Of a stretch of DNA of 64,000 nucleotides, positions 41,626 to 50,090 are shown one piece after another (the first letter of the stretch is position 1; each line of letters begins with the position of its first letter). The stretch covers positions 1-64,000 of the forward strand of contig CAMVNQ010000011.1 in the NCBI GenBank assembly GCA_947168885.1. The letters run 5' to 3'. The translations under genes and the position numbers were made by a program. The DNA is from an uncultured Clostridia bacterium (GTDB lineage: Bacteria; Bacillota; Clostridia; Oscillospirales; Ruminococcaceae). The notes beneath the pieces were generated by a model. It searched no databases and was not told where the DNA came from. It worked only from the letters and a program-made list of their open reading frames with translations.

Positions 41626-44160
41626 ATGAAAAAAACATTTTCTCTTTTACTTCTGCTGTCATTTTTGGTATCGTCAGCATCATGTTCCGGCGGAAATCAA
41701 CCAACGGTATCGACCCGGGAATCATCTGTTCCGGCATCCGAAACACAGGCTGAAACCACAGCGCAGGAAGCTGCAACGGAACAAGCTGCAACGGAACAAA
41801 CTGCGGCGGATTCCCCGGACAGCAAGTATATCGGTTATGCTTCAATGACCCCGGAAGAAATCGTTTCTAAGCTCACTCTTGAACAAAAAGCGGCTCAGAT
41901 GGTTCAGCCCGCAATATACAATGTGTCAGTGGAGCAGATGGAAAACAATGACTACGGAAGTATCCTTTCAACGATCGGTTGTGTCGATTCATCTACATGG
42001 CGCAGTATAGTTGACGGTTTTCAGAAATCTGCGATAAACTCAGAGTCCGGTATTCCGTATGTCTATGGACAGGATGATGTCCACGGCGTAAATTACTGCT
42101 TGAATGCGGTATATTTTCCGCACAACATCGGACAGGGCGCTGCCAACGATGAAGAACTCGCATATCAGGTTGGTCTTATAACCGCGGATGAAGCGAAGCT
42201 TTGCCACATGATATGGAATTTCTCGCCTTGTGTGGCACAGTCCGTTGATCCCCGCTGGGGAAGGACTTATGAATCCTACGGGTCTGATCTTGAAATGATT
42301 ACGAGACTAAGTACAGCCTACACGAAGGGTCTTATCGACGGTGGGCTTATTGCCTGCACAAAGCACTATTTCGGAGACGGAAACGTTATATACGGCACAG
42401 GTGAGCAGGGAGGAATAAAAATGCTCATCGACCGTGGTGATGCGCAGCTTACGGACGCTGAGATCAATGAACTCCTAAAGGTGTACAAGGCACAGATAGA
42501 TGCGGGCGTACAGACCATAATGATAAGCCACTCAGCGCTCAACGGCGTGAAAATGCATGAGAACAAGGAGTACATAATGAAGCTCAAGGACGAAATGGGC
42601 TTCAAGGGATTTATCGTCAGCGACTGGGGCTCTGTACAAAATATAACGGGCGCTTCCTACAGTGAACAGGTCGTAAAGAGCGTCAACGCAGGCATTGATA
42701 TGCTTATGGAGACCGACAGATTTGATGAAGCAAAGATGATCATTATAGATGCAGTCAACAGTGGTGATATTGCGGAAGAGCGTGTAAATGATGCTGTCAC
42801 AAGAATAATCAGGGTAAAGCAGGAAGCCGGACTGTTTAATGATCCTCTCTTTGAGAGGCTTGAAACAAAGCAGAATGAGACAGGTTCTCCCGAATACAGA
42901 AAAGTTGCCGAAAAGCTTGTCGAGGAGAGCCTTGTTCTTCTCAAAAATGACAATGCTGTCCTGCCCTTTAAGGAGGGCGCGAAGGTTTATTTAATAGGTC
43001 CGGCGGCAGATAACTGTCAGGCACAGTGCGGCGGCTGGACACTGGACTGGAACGGAGCCAACCGTAAGGACATTCCCGGCGTAACGACAATTAAAGAAGC
43101 GTTCGAAAGATATGCCGGGGATTATGGTATAGAAGTTATAACCGACTCAGAAAAGGCTTCTGAGGCTGATATTGTCCTTCTTTGCGTCGGCGAACAGCCT
43201 TATGCCGAATGGAACGGCGATACCAGGGATATGGAGCTTTGCGGAAAGCTGGGACTTATCGGCAACGAAAAGGCAATAAAGGAAGCAAAGGAACTCGGTA
43301 AACCCACTGTGGTCTGTATTTTAGCCGGCAGACAGGTGATACTTGATGAAGCCGACTATGCTGACTGGGACAGCGTTGTAATGTGCTATCTGCCGGGTTC
43401 GGAGGGCAAGGGCGTATCCGATGTGCTCTGCGGCTGTGCTGACTTTAAAGGCAAGCTTCCTTCTCCGTGGTATAATTCAATTGAGCAGATACGCACCGAC
43501 AACAACTGGCTTGAAAAAGGGTACGGCCTTAACTACGGCACGGACTTCAAGCCGAAGCAGGAGCCCGACAGCGCTGGCGATGATCCGTCGGAAACTGCGG
43601 TCGATCCCGCAGCAGAGGGCACAGGTTATACCGCAGGGCAGTTCAAGGACGGCGTATATATAAACGAGTATGCTAAGATCAAGCTTCATGTTCCCGGTAA
43701 CCTGAATTATTTGCCGACTGATCCGAATGAAAAGGAAGAAGCAATAGCGTCGCTTACCGATGAAAAGCAGATCGCTGTCGAAAAGGCGAGAATAACCGAT
43801 GTCGTTTTCGGAAATCCGAACGAAATTATCAGCATATATTTTCTCAATACCCACATCGCATTACCTGTTGTGTTCCCGGGCAAAGATGAATTGACCGAAG
43901 AGGATATAATTGCCTATTCAAGGGAATATCTGGCCGCTCGTGCCAAGGCGCTCGGGTTCAGATTTGATTACAAAGACAGTACAAAGGTCAATATAAGCGG
44001 CAACGAATACCTGCGTGAGATAGTCTATTATAACGGCATAGAGTCCACATATGAAGCTTTATGTATCAGAAAACTTGATGACGATATGCTCTGTCTGATA
44101 TACTATTCTTCAAATGATCCGGAAAAAACGCCCGAGTATTATGAATCGTTGTTTGATTGA
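41626..44160 (+). CDS. GH3 beta-glucosidase lipoprotein
   Basis: An 844-residue secreted enzyme. The signal peptide ends near Cys20 (SASC), followed by a Thr/Glu/Ala-rich linker with repeated ATEQAA units. The GH3 barrel carries the nucleophile Asp333 in VSDWGS, and the C-terminal alpha/beta sandwich follows (LVLLKNDNAVLPF, GRQVILDEADY). A Pro/Asp/Glu-rich linker leads to an extra C-terminal domain of about 170 residues of unknown type. It probably cleaves cello-oligosaccharides outside the membrane, complementing the GH5 enzyme. A good ribosome site (AGAGGAG) precedes ATG 41626. Confidence 0.93.
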   Translation: MKKTFSLLLLLSFLVSSASCSGGNQPTVSTRESSVPASETQAETTAQEAATEQAATEQTAADSPDSKYIGYASMTPEEIVSKLTLEQKAAQMVQPAIYNVSVEQMENNDYGSILSTIGCVDSSTWRSIVDGFQKSAINSESGIPYVYGQDDVHGVNYCLNAVYFPHNIGQGAANDEELAYQVGLITADEAKLCHMIWNFSPCVAQSVDPRWGRTYESYGSDLEMITRLSTAYTKGLIDGGLIACTKHYFGDGNVIYGTGEQGGIKMLIDRGDAQLTDAEINELLKVYKAQIDAGVQTIMISHSALNGVKMHENKEYIMKLKDEMGFKGFIVSDWGSVQNITGASYSEQVVKSVNAGIDMLMETDRFDEAKMIIIDAVNSGDIAEERVNDAVTRIIRVKQEAGLFNDPLFERLETKQNETGSPEYRKVAEKLVEESLVLLKNDNAVLPFKEGAKVYLIGPAADNCQAQCGGWTLDWNGANRKDIPGVTTIKEAFERYAGDYGIEVITDSEKASEADIVLLCVGEQPYAEWNGDTRDMELCGKLGLIGNEKAIKEAKELGKPTVVCILAGRQVILDEADYADWDSVVMCYLPGSEGKGVSDVLCGCADFKGKLPSPWYNSIEQIRTDNNWLEKGYGLNYGTDFKPKQEPDSAGDDPSETAVDPAAEGTGYTAGQFKDGVYINEYAKIKLHVPGNLNYLPTDPNEKEEAIASLTDEKQIAVEKARITDVVFGNPNEIISIYFLNTHIALPVVFPGKDELTEEDIIAYSREYLAARAKALGFRFDYKDSTKVNISGNEYLREIVYYNGIESTYEALCIRKLDDDMLCLIYYSSNDPEKTPEYYESLFD

Positions 44161-44278
44161 TATAGTAAATGCGGTATTATACGGAGAAATGCACGCAGCA
44201 TGCATGATATTTCCTGTCATATTGTCCTGATTTTTCGTGACTTGTACCGGAAAACCGCAGAGATTTTATCAGATAAGA

Positions 44279-44311
44279 AAAACTGCTGTGCGAAAATCGT
44301 ACAGCAGTTTT
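44279..44311. terminator. Bidirectional intrinsic terminator
   Basis: AAAACTGCTGTGCG and CGTACAGCAGTTTT form a 14-bp stem (one G-T pair) with a 5-base loop, bordered by A and T runs. It serves the GH3 gene and the convergent AraC gene. Confidence 0.9.
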
Positions 44312-44334
44312 TAGTATAGCATTTATAAATTCTT

Positions 44335-45093
44335 TTATTCTTCTCTTGTCCGCAGAGAATATTCCTCACTGTATCTGCTGCGGTACTGTATAGGCGTAAG
44401 ACCGGTCGTTTTCCGGAACGCAGCGGCAAATGCGCTTTGTGATGAAAAACCGAGCGAATTTGAAATATCGGCGATAGAAAAGTCCGAGAACGTGAGGATA
44501 TTCTGCGCGGTATTTATCTTTGCTTTGAGAATATATGCCTTTATCGGTATTCCCATTTCCTTCGCAAAAAGTTTCGACAGATAGCTCGGATCAAGCCGTT
44601 CGTGCTCTGCTGCCATTTTAAGCGTCAGCGGTTCGTGCAGATTTTTATATATGTAATCCACCGTCCTGCGTACGTGCAGAGACACGCTGTTTTCCTTGCG
44701 TATCTCTGCCATGCGTTCTGCGAAATCGAGCATCATCGTGCCTGTGAGCTCGATAAGTTCCTGCGGCGCACGGCATTTGTCGCCTCTGCGGATATATATG
44801 TCGCTTAGAGTGTAGGCAATATTGTGCTTCATGCCGCCGTCGATGCAGACACGCGCGATTATCCCCACACCGATAGCGAAGTGGTACTGATTATTGCGTA
44901 AAAGACTGTCGGAAAGCATTCCTTTTCCTTCGTAGTAATGTGCCTTGATCTCTCTGATATTTTCCCGCACTTTTTCGATGTCGCCGTTCTTTATGTCATC
45001 GTATCGCGCGAACTCACTTCTTATCTCTGTTCGCTTGAAATCCTCCTCGCTTTGGACGAAAAGGCGATAATTGAGTTCTCTGTTTGTGTTCAT
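44335..45093 (-). CDS. AraC family transcriptional regulator
   Basis: A 252-residue regulator. The C-terminal double helix-turn-helix is clear (PLTLKMAAEHERLDPSYLSK and ISNSLGFSSQSAFAAAFRKT, then GLTPIQYRSRY). The N-terminal 140 residues are helical rather than a cupin and carry no recognised sensor. ATG 45093 is chosen because GGGGTGG lies just upstream; an in-frame extension to 45165 lacks a ribosome site. Its position opposite the GH3 gene suggests control of sugar-utilisation genes (inference). Confidence 0.88.
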   Translation of the reverse strand: MNTNRELNYRLFVQSEEDFKRTEIRSEFARYDDIKNGDIEKVRENIREIKAHYYEGKGMLSDSLLRNNQYHFAIGVGIIARVCIDGGMKHNIAYTLSDIYIRRGDKCRAPQELIELTGTMMLDFAERMAEIRKENSVSLHVRRTVDYIYKNLHEPLTLKMAAEHERLDPSYLSKLFAKEMGIPIKAYILKAKINTAQNILTFSDFSIADISNSLGFSSQSAFAAAFRKTTGLTPIQYRSRYSEEYSLRTREE

Positions 45094-45305
45094 GAGACCA
45101 CCCCGATTCGGTTCAGTGCATATATCTGCGGCAGCAGACAGTGAGATAATGACCGTTAAATCCATGATACCATATTATTGATAAAATTGCAATAGAATAT
45201 GTCAATATCCTGATTTGTATTATACGAAACCGATACGGAAGGTAAATCCGCACTTTCATAGATGCTCAGAGGAAAATGATCTTTGCTGAACAGTAACAGA
45301 TTGGC

Positions 45306-45938
45306 CTAATGCTTCTTTTTGTATCCGCAGTCACAGTACGGGCCGCCGCCTGCGAGCGTGTATTTGCGCACAAAATCGGATGCTCCGCCTGCCTCTGACA
45401 TTGTGTAATCGAGTGCACACATAGCTGGTACCAGATCGAAAAGTCCGAGTTCGCTCATAAGCGTACAGATACCACATTTCGTGAATCGCATCTCATAGCC
45501 GCTCCCGTCGCCGTAGTCATATAATTCCGCGTTCCACGAATACGGATTGCGGTCGGCGGCTTTCAGCTTTGCGGTACTCTGCATACTTTGTATGTCTTTT
45601 TCAGAGAATTTTTTCTTCCCGCTTTGTCTGCAAAACCATTTCATAGCACCCGTCATCATTGATCTCCGATAGTATTCGGTGAGCTTCTCAACATTCGGTC
45701 TTTGCGGCGTCGAAAGACAGAACGCCGACAGCATGGCACAGTTAACAATGTTCATTTTGAATCTGTCCGCCTTTTCAAATTCGGGCAGTTTGCCGATTAT
45801 CTCTTTATATTCGGGCTTTGCTTTATTTGTGATATATTTTGCAGTCTTACGATCGTACCCTAAAATATCTGTAAGATTTTTTCGGAATGATCTATTGAAC
45901 AACAGCCACATTCCAAACGGCATTCCGGCATACTTCAT
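45306..45938 (-). CDS. L-2-amino-thiazoline-4-carboxylic acid hydrolase family protein
   Basis: A 210-residue protein. The conserved C-terminal segment (RFTKCGICTLMSELGLFDL, CALDYTMSEAGG and YCDCGYKKKH) matches the ATC-hydrolase-like family, named after an enzyme of L-cysteine synthesis from a thiazoline. Many family members act in unknown pathways, and the Cys cluster near the end could be catalytic or metal-binding. It lies 14 bases downstream of the ZIP gene in the same direction, so it is probably under the same metal-responsive promoter. Confidence 0.75.
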   Translation of the reverse strand: MKYAGMPFGMWLLFNRSFRKNLTDILGYDRKTAKYITNKAKPEYKEIIGKLPEFEKADRFKMNIVNCAMLSAFCLSTPQRPNVEKLTEYYRRSMMTGAMKWFCRQSGKKKFSEKDIQSMQSTAKLKAADRNPYSWNAELYDYGDGSGYEMRFTKCGICTLMSELGLFDLVPAMCALDYTMSEAGGASDFVRKYTLAGGGPYCDCGYKKKH

Positions 45939-45952
45939 TATATTATCCTCCG

Positions 45953-46732
45953 TTATCCAAGCGCGACATCAAGTATCATCATCGCCGCAAATCCTGCCGC
46001 AAAAGCAATCGTTCCAATATCGGAATGCTCTCCTGCTGACATTTCGGGTATAAGCTCTTCGACCACGACGTATATCATAGCACCCGCTGCGAAGCTGAGC
46101 AGATACGGCATCGCCGGAACGATAAGGCCTGCCGCAGCAACGGTCAGAAGCGCTCCGAGCGGCTCCACTGCTCCGGAGATGACACCTGCTACAAATGCCT
46201 TGCTTTTGCTCATTCCCTCGGCTTTGAGCGGCATAGAAATTATTGCGCCTTCCGGAAAATTCTGTATTGCTATGCCTATCGAAAGGGCGAGTGCAGCAGA
46301 TGACGACATTCCGCCGCCGTACAGCATACCCGCGTAAACAACGCCTACCGCCATACCCTCGGGAATGTTGTGAAGCGTTACAGCGAGCATCATCATTATG
46401 TTTTTCGGCAGTCTCGACTTCAACCCTTCCGCTTTATCGCTGTTCATGTGAATGTGCGGGATCAGCTTATCGAGTAGGAGCAAAAATGCGATTCCGAGCA
46501 GAAACCCTAACGCCGCCGGCAGAAATGCGAGCTTGCCCATTGCCTCTTCGCTTTGTTCTATCGCGGGGATCAGAAGGCTCCACACGCTTGCCGCAGTCAT
46601 CACTCCTGCGGCAAAACCGGTTAGTATGCGCTGTACCGTGACACTCAGCTGTTCCTTCATCGGGAACACACACGCTGCACCAAGCGAGGTTCCGAGAAAC
46701 GGTACCAGTACACCCTGTATAAGTTCTGTCAT
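45953..46732 (-). CDS. ZIP family metal transporter (ZupT-like)
   Basis: A 259-residue eight-helix ZIP transporter for divalent metals such as iron, zinc or manganese. Helix IV carries HNIPEGMAVGV and helix V FPEGAIISMPL, the binuclear metal-site motifs, and a short His-containing loop (LIPHIHMNSD) links helices III and IV. ATG 46732 has GGAAGTG upstream. Its promoter at 46979-47007 has a GTTAG-N6-CTAAT operator downstream of the -10, the same type found before the FTR1 operon. A MITE lies between the promoter and the ribosome site. Confidence 0.92.
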   Translation of the reverse strand: MTELIQGVLVPFLGTSLGAACVFPMKEQLSVTVQRILTGFAAGVMTAASVWSLLIPAIEQSEEAMGKLAFLPAALGFLLGIAFLLLLDKLIPHIHMNSDKAEGLKSRLPKNIMMMLAVTLHNIPEGMAVGVVYAGMLYGGGMSSSAALALSIGIAIQNFPEGAIISMPLKAEGMSKSKAFVAGVISGAVEPLGALLTVAAAGLIVPAMPYLLSFAAGAMIYVVVEELIPEMSAGEHSDIGTIAFAAGFAAMMILDVALG

Positions 46733-46759
46733 ATTATCACTTCCGTTGTTTTTATTATA

Positions 46760-46916
46760 GGGAACCTCTAAAAACCCATTTGAGAGAAAAAGAGCTACTT
46801 GCACCGATAGCTGCGTCAAGCCTCCTCACCGTGCGCCAGCACGCTTTCGGAGCCTCTCCTTGCTCTCGGCACAATTATCTCATTTTCTCTTTTCAAAGCG
46901 GTTTTTAGAGGTGCCC
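46760..46916. mobile_element. MITE family A, copy 4 (157 bp, divergent core)
   Basis: Ends GGGAACCTCTAAAAACC and GGTTTTTAGAGGTGCCC, flanked by TATA on both sides (46756-46759 and 46917-46920). The terminal 40-50 bases match the other copies, but the core is shorter and different (CCGTGCGCCAGCACG region). It lies in the 5' leader of the ZIP gene. Confidence 0.9.
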
Positions 46917-46962
46917 TATAGCATTCCCGCTTTGTAAGGTGCGGAAATATAAATCGGTTTAT

Positions 46963-47007
46963 GTTAGTTGATGCTAATATTATAGCATAAACTTTACTGT
47001 AAATCAA
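46963..47007 (-). promoter_or_regulatory. ZIP promoter with DtxR-type operator
   Basis: On the minus strand, TTGATT (47007-47002) and TATAAT (46984-46979) are spaced 17 bp. Directly downstream of the -10 is the inverted repeat GTTAG-TTGATG-CTAAT (46963-46978), the same half-sites and 6-bp spacer as in the divergent and FTR1 promoters. Repression by the DtxR/MntR-family protein encoded at 59251 is inferred. Confidence 0.75.
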
Positions 47008-47026
47008 GTGATTTTTGAAAAATCCC

Positions 47027-47078
47027 TTGACTTTTTTCGTAAAAAGTGGTATATTTTGCAAGGTTAGGCGAAACTAAC
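47027..47078 (+). promoter_or_regulatory. Promoter and DtxR-type operator without an obvious gene
   Basis: TTGACT (47027-47032) and TATATT (47050-47055) have 17-bp spacing, with the inverted repeat GTTAG-GCGAAA-CTAAC (47063-47078) a few bases downstream. It faces right into a 330-base stretch without a convincing gene and ahead of the separate FTR1 promoter. Confidence 0.72.
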
Positions 47079-47414
47079 ATCGCGCAGTGGTTAAATGGTT
47101 CTAATGTGTTCACTGAATGGACGTGTAAAACCGTGGCTGATAAAATCTGTGTTCGCACGACAGCGGCAGTTATCTTTGCAAAGGAATGAATTAAGGGTTG
47201 GTTTTGGAAAATGAATGGTATCATATTGTCGCAACGCACTATGCGTATTCTTTTCGGAACGGGCCAGATAACGAACTTTTGGGAAACATCATACCGTAAT
47301 TCTTACGTTTTACGACAATTAAATCATCACATAATGAGTTTGTAATAATATACAAAACGGTTAGCGAGAGATAACTGCAATACGGAAATATCTTACAAAC
47401 TTCATAACATGGTA
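47079..47414 (+). other. Transcribed-looking region without a recognised gene
   Basis: It holds only weak short frames: 39 codons from ATG 47095 (MVLMCSLNGRVKP start) and about 44 codons from ATG 47212 (MNGIILSQRT start), neither with a good ribosome site or known family. A degenerate operator-like GTTAG-N6-ATAAC lies at 47360-47375. It could be an iron-regulated small RNA, a decayed gene, or a long FTR1 leader. No strong terminator is visible. Confidence 0.35.
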
Positions 47415-47500
47415 TTGACAAAAGAGAGATGGAGTGATATATTATTTACGTTAGAAAACGCTAACCGTGTTGTTGAAAGCGAAGGTTAGGCAGAACTAAC
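47415..47500 (+). promoter_or_regulatory. FTR1 operon promoter with tandem DtxR-type operators
   Basis: Perfect TTGACA (47415-47420) and TATATT (47438-47443) with 17-bp spacing. Two inverted repeats follow: GTTAG-AAAACG-CTAAC (47450-47465) and GTTAG-GCAGAA-CTAAC (47485-47500), 35 bp apart centre to centre. Placement over and after the start site fits metal-dependent repression by a DtxR/MntR-family protein, as the operon itself encodes one. Confidence 0.82.
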
Positions 47501-47545
47501 GGAAAACATATTTAATTTGACAAAGGAGAGTTATCAGTCAAGGAA

Positions 47546-49225
47546 ATGAACAGGGTTAAGTTAGCGACTGCTAAGAAAGTCGATTCAATACTTTTAGTTT
47601 TTTTGGCTTTTCTGATCGCTTTAGTTTCGTTCACTGTCAGAGTGGATGCAGAAGATATCAAGTATATTCCGACATGGGACGAATATAAGGTGATAAACAG
47701 CATCGACGGAAGCAATAAGACATGGAATATTGTTGCGAACGCGATCGACGACTGTATAGAAGCATCTATAAAGCTGTATAAGGCGGGTGACAAAGAAGCG
47801 GCATACACACCGGCTCTTAACATCTACAACTACTATTACGAAACATCGGGCTTTGAGCGAAATGTCAACGGTTATTCCGGTTCAGATGTCAGCAAGGCGG
47901 AGCTTCAGTTCAAAACCGCAAGAAAAGCAGTGAAGAAAGATCTCGGCGAAGAAACGGTCGTGGCAGAGTTCGTGAAACTCAGTGAGATCCTTCATCAACA
48001 GGCAAATCATCTTGACGGACTCGGTGATTCCGGAGAAAGCGCATTCAACAGCGACGGTACACGAAAGACCGTGAGTGTATCGGTTCCGGCGGATAATATA
48101 TTGACTGAAAATACAACGGATAGCGGCGATGATGTATCGGCGGTTCCGGAGGCTAGTGTTCAGAGCTCGGCCGTGAGTGGCGCGGCTACATTCGGAGCGT
48201 GCTTCCTGATAATAGTCCGTGAAGGCCTTGAAGCAATACTTGTAGTCGGTGCGATCATCGCGTATCTTGTAAAAAGCGGCAACAAGCGAAAACTCGGATA
48301 TGTATATTTCGGCTGTATCGCAGCTATTGCCGCAAGCTTCTTATGCGCGTGGCTGCTCAGCTTATGGAAGCTCGCGAATACAGCCAATCAGGAAATAATC
48401 GAGGGCGTTACGGCGCTTATTGCAGTTGTAGTTCTCTTCTGGGTTAGTAACTGGATGGTGTCAAAAGCGGAAGCAGACACATGGAACAAGTACATCGGCG
48501 ATCAGGTAAAAACATCTGCCGAGACCGGAAGCGTGTTCACGCTTGCTTTTACTGCATTTCTTGCGGTGTTCCGTGAAGGTGCTGAGGTGATACTCTTCTA
48601 TCAGCAGTACCTTACCGAACCTTCGGAAATAAGCTATGTATGGGGCGGCTTCGGTGTTGGCTGCATCGTGCTCGTTGTTGTGTTCATCGCGATACGCTTC
48701 TTCAGTGTAAAACTTCCGATAAGACCTTTCTTCCTCGGAACGAGCATACTGATGTTCATAATGTCCATATCGTTCCTCGGCTCAGGTATCAAGGAGCTCA
48801 TCGAAGGCGACGTTGTGGATATGACATCTCCGGAATGGCTGCAGGCAATCATACCGTACAATGATGTACTTCAGGTGCTTGGTATCTTCCCTGTGCTTGA
48901 AACGTTAATACCTCAGCTTATACTCACGCTGATAACACTGCTCATCTTTGTGATGTCGAACCGCGAACGCGGAAACCGGAAGGAAGCCGGCGTTCTCGCT
49001 CTTATCTTCGGTGGTCTCGGAATACATAAGTTCTATATTGGAAAATACGGTCAGGGCATTCTTTACGCAGTGTTCTGCTGGTCGTTCATTCCGTTTTTCC
49101 TTGGAATAGCGGACGGTGTGCATTATCTTACTGAGTCTGACGAGAAGTTCACCGCGGAGCTTGCTCCGAAACCGAAAAAGGCTAAAAAGCAGAAAACGGT
49201 AAAACCTGCTCCGGCAAAAAATTAA
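47546..49225 (+). CDS. FTR1-family iron permease with C-terminal TM2 domain
   Basis: A 559-residue high-affinity iron permease. A signal-anchor and an extracytoplasmic helical domain of about 190 residues precede the FTR1 core. That core carries both iron-binding REGxE motifs: REGLE at residue 225 and REGAE at 343. After the seventh core helix comes a TM2 domain (about 481-535; GGLGIHKFYIGKYGQG) and a Lys/Pro-rich tail. The TM2 fusion is not part of ordinary FTR1 proteins. AAGGAGAG lies 14 bases upstream of the ATG, and a second AGGA touches it. First gene of the operon under two DtxR-type operators. Confidence 0.93.
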   Translation: MNRVKLATAKKVDSILLVFLAFLIALVSFTVRVDAEDIKYIPTWDEYKVINSIDGSNKTWNIVANAIDDCIEASIKLYKAGDKEAAYTPALNIYNYYYETSGFERNVNGYSGSDVSKAELQFKTARKAVKKDLGEETVVAEFVKLSEILHQQANHLDGLGDSGESAFNSDGTRKTVSVSVPADNILTENTTDSGDDVSAVPEASVQSSAVSGAATFGACFLIIVREGLEAILVVGAIIAYLVKSGNKRKLGYVYFGCIAAIAASFLCAWLLSLWKLANTANQEIIEGVTALIAVVVLFWVSNWMVSKAEADTWNKYIGDQVKTSAETGSVFTLAFTAFLAVFREGAEVILFYQQYLTEPSEISYVWGGFGVGCIVLVVVFIAIRFFSVKLPIRPFFLGTSILMFIMSISFLGSGIKELIEGDVVDMTSPEWLQAIIPYNDVLQVLGIFPVLETLIPQLILTLITLLIFVMSNRERGNRKEAGVLALIFGGLGIHKFYIGKYGQGILYAVFCWSFIPFFLGIADGVHYLTESDEKFTAELAPKPKKAKKQKTVKPAPAKN

Positions 49226-49301
49226 GTTTTCTATAGCAGTTATGCTGCTTTTGGAAATAAGCGGTCTGACCGCAAAACTATATTGTTTTTGGAGGAATTC
49301 T

Positions 49302-49994
49302 ATGAAACACACAAGAAAAGCTGCACTTATGGCTGCTGTACTTGCGACTGCAATGGCTTTCGCAGGCTGCGGCAACAATAACGCTGCAAAGACCGAAGCT
49401 CCCAAGACGGAAGCTGCAAAATCCGAAACAACAACTACAGCCGCCGAAACGACGACAAAGGCTGCTGAGAGTGCAGATGCAACTGTAAAGACAGAAGCTG
49501 CGGCTGCCGAAGAAAATGCGGGCTTTAATGAGATACCGATCTTCGAAGACGAGGAAGTCGGCTTCCTCAATGTATCGGCTGTTTACTTCCAGCCTGTACC
49601 TATGTCCGGCGGAAACGGCAACACAGAAGATTTCAATATTCATCTTGAAGCCGACATCTCTGCTCTTGAGAACAAGGTCGGCTTCGGTGTAGGAGACTGG
49701 GTGCCGTATCTCACAGTAGATTATGAGGTAACAGGCTCCGACGGAAGCACCGCGGCATCGGGTACATTCATGGAGATGAGCGCGTCCGACGGTCCGCACT
49801 ACGGCGCTAATGTAAAGCTTCCGAACGCGGATACATACAAACTTAAATTCACGATACACAGTCCCGAGGAGAACGGCTATCTGCTTCACACAGATGCGGA
49901 GACAGGCCCCGGAGGATCATTTGACGATTACTTCGGAAACGGCAACCTCATCGTTGAGCATGAAGGTTGGGAGTACATTCCTCAGGAGTGGTAA
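49302..49994 (+). CDS. P19/Tpd-like periplasmic-type iron-binding lipoprotein
   Basis: A 230-residue lipoprotein. The signal ends at Cys23 (FAGC), followed by a Thr/Lys/Ala/Glu-rich linker of about 50 residues. The C-terminal 160 residues form the Ig-like fold of the Tpd/P19 iron-transport family, with possible metal ligands in FQPVPM, NIHLEADI and DGPHYGANV. P19 proteins bind iron (with copper) and work with FTR1 permeases. ATG 49302 follows TTGGAGGAATTCT; an in-frame extension upstream is not supported. It is second in the operon, 76 bases after FTR1. Confidence 0.9.
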   Translation: MKHTRKAALMAAVLATAMAFAGCGNNNAAKTEAPKTEAAKSETTTTAAETTTKAAESADATVKTEAAAAEENAGFNEIPIFEDEEVGFLNVSAVYFQPVPMSGGNGNTEDFNIHLEADISALENKVGFGVGDWVPYLTVDYEVTGSDGSTAASGTFMEMSASDGPHYGANVKLPNADTYKLKFTIHSPEENGYLLHTDAETGPGGSFDDYFGNGNLIVEHEGWEYIPQEW

Positions 49995-50090
49995 TTCTTT
50001 TCTTCTTTTATAACGACTGCGCTGTGCTGCATATTTGCTACGCAAAATACGGCATAGCGCTTTCGCGCTTTTTAAAATGGAGGGAGCATT

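Noticed and set aside
47081-47130. tRNA-like start (GCGCAGTGGTTAAATGG) downstream of the orphan promoter
   Set aside because: No acceptor stem, anticodon arm or T-arm can be completed from the following bases.
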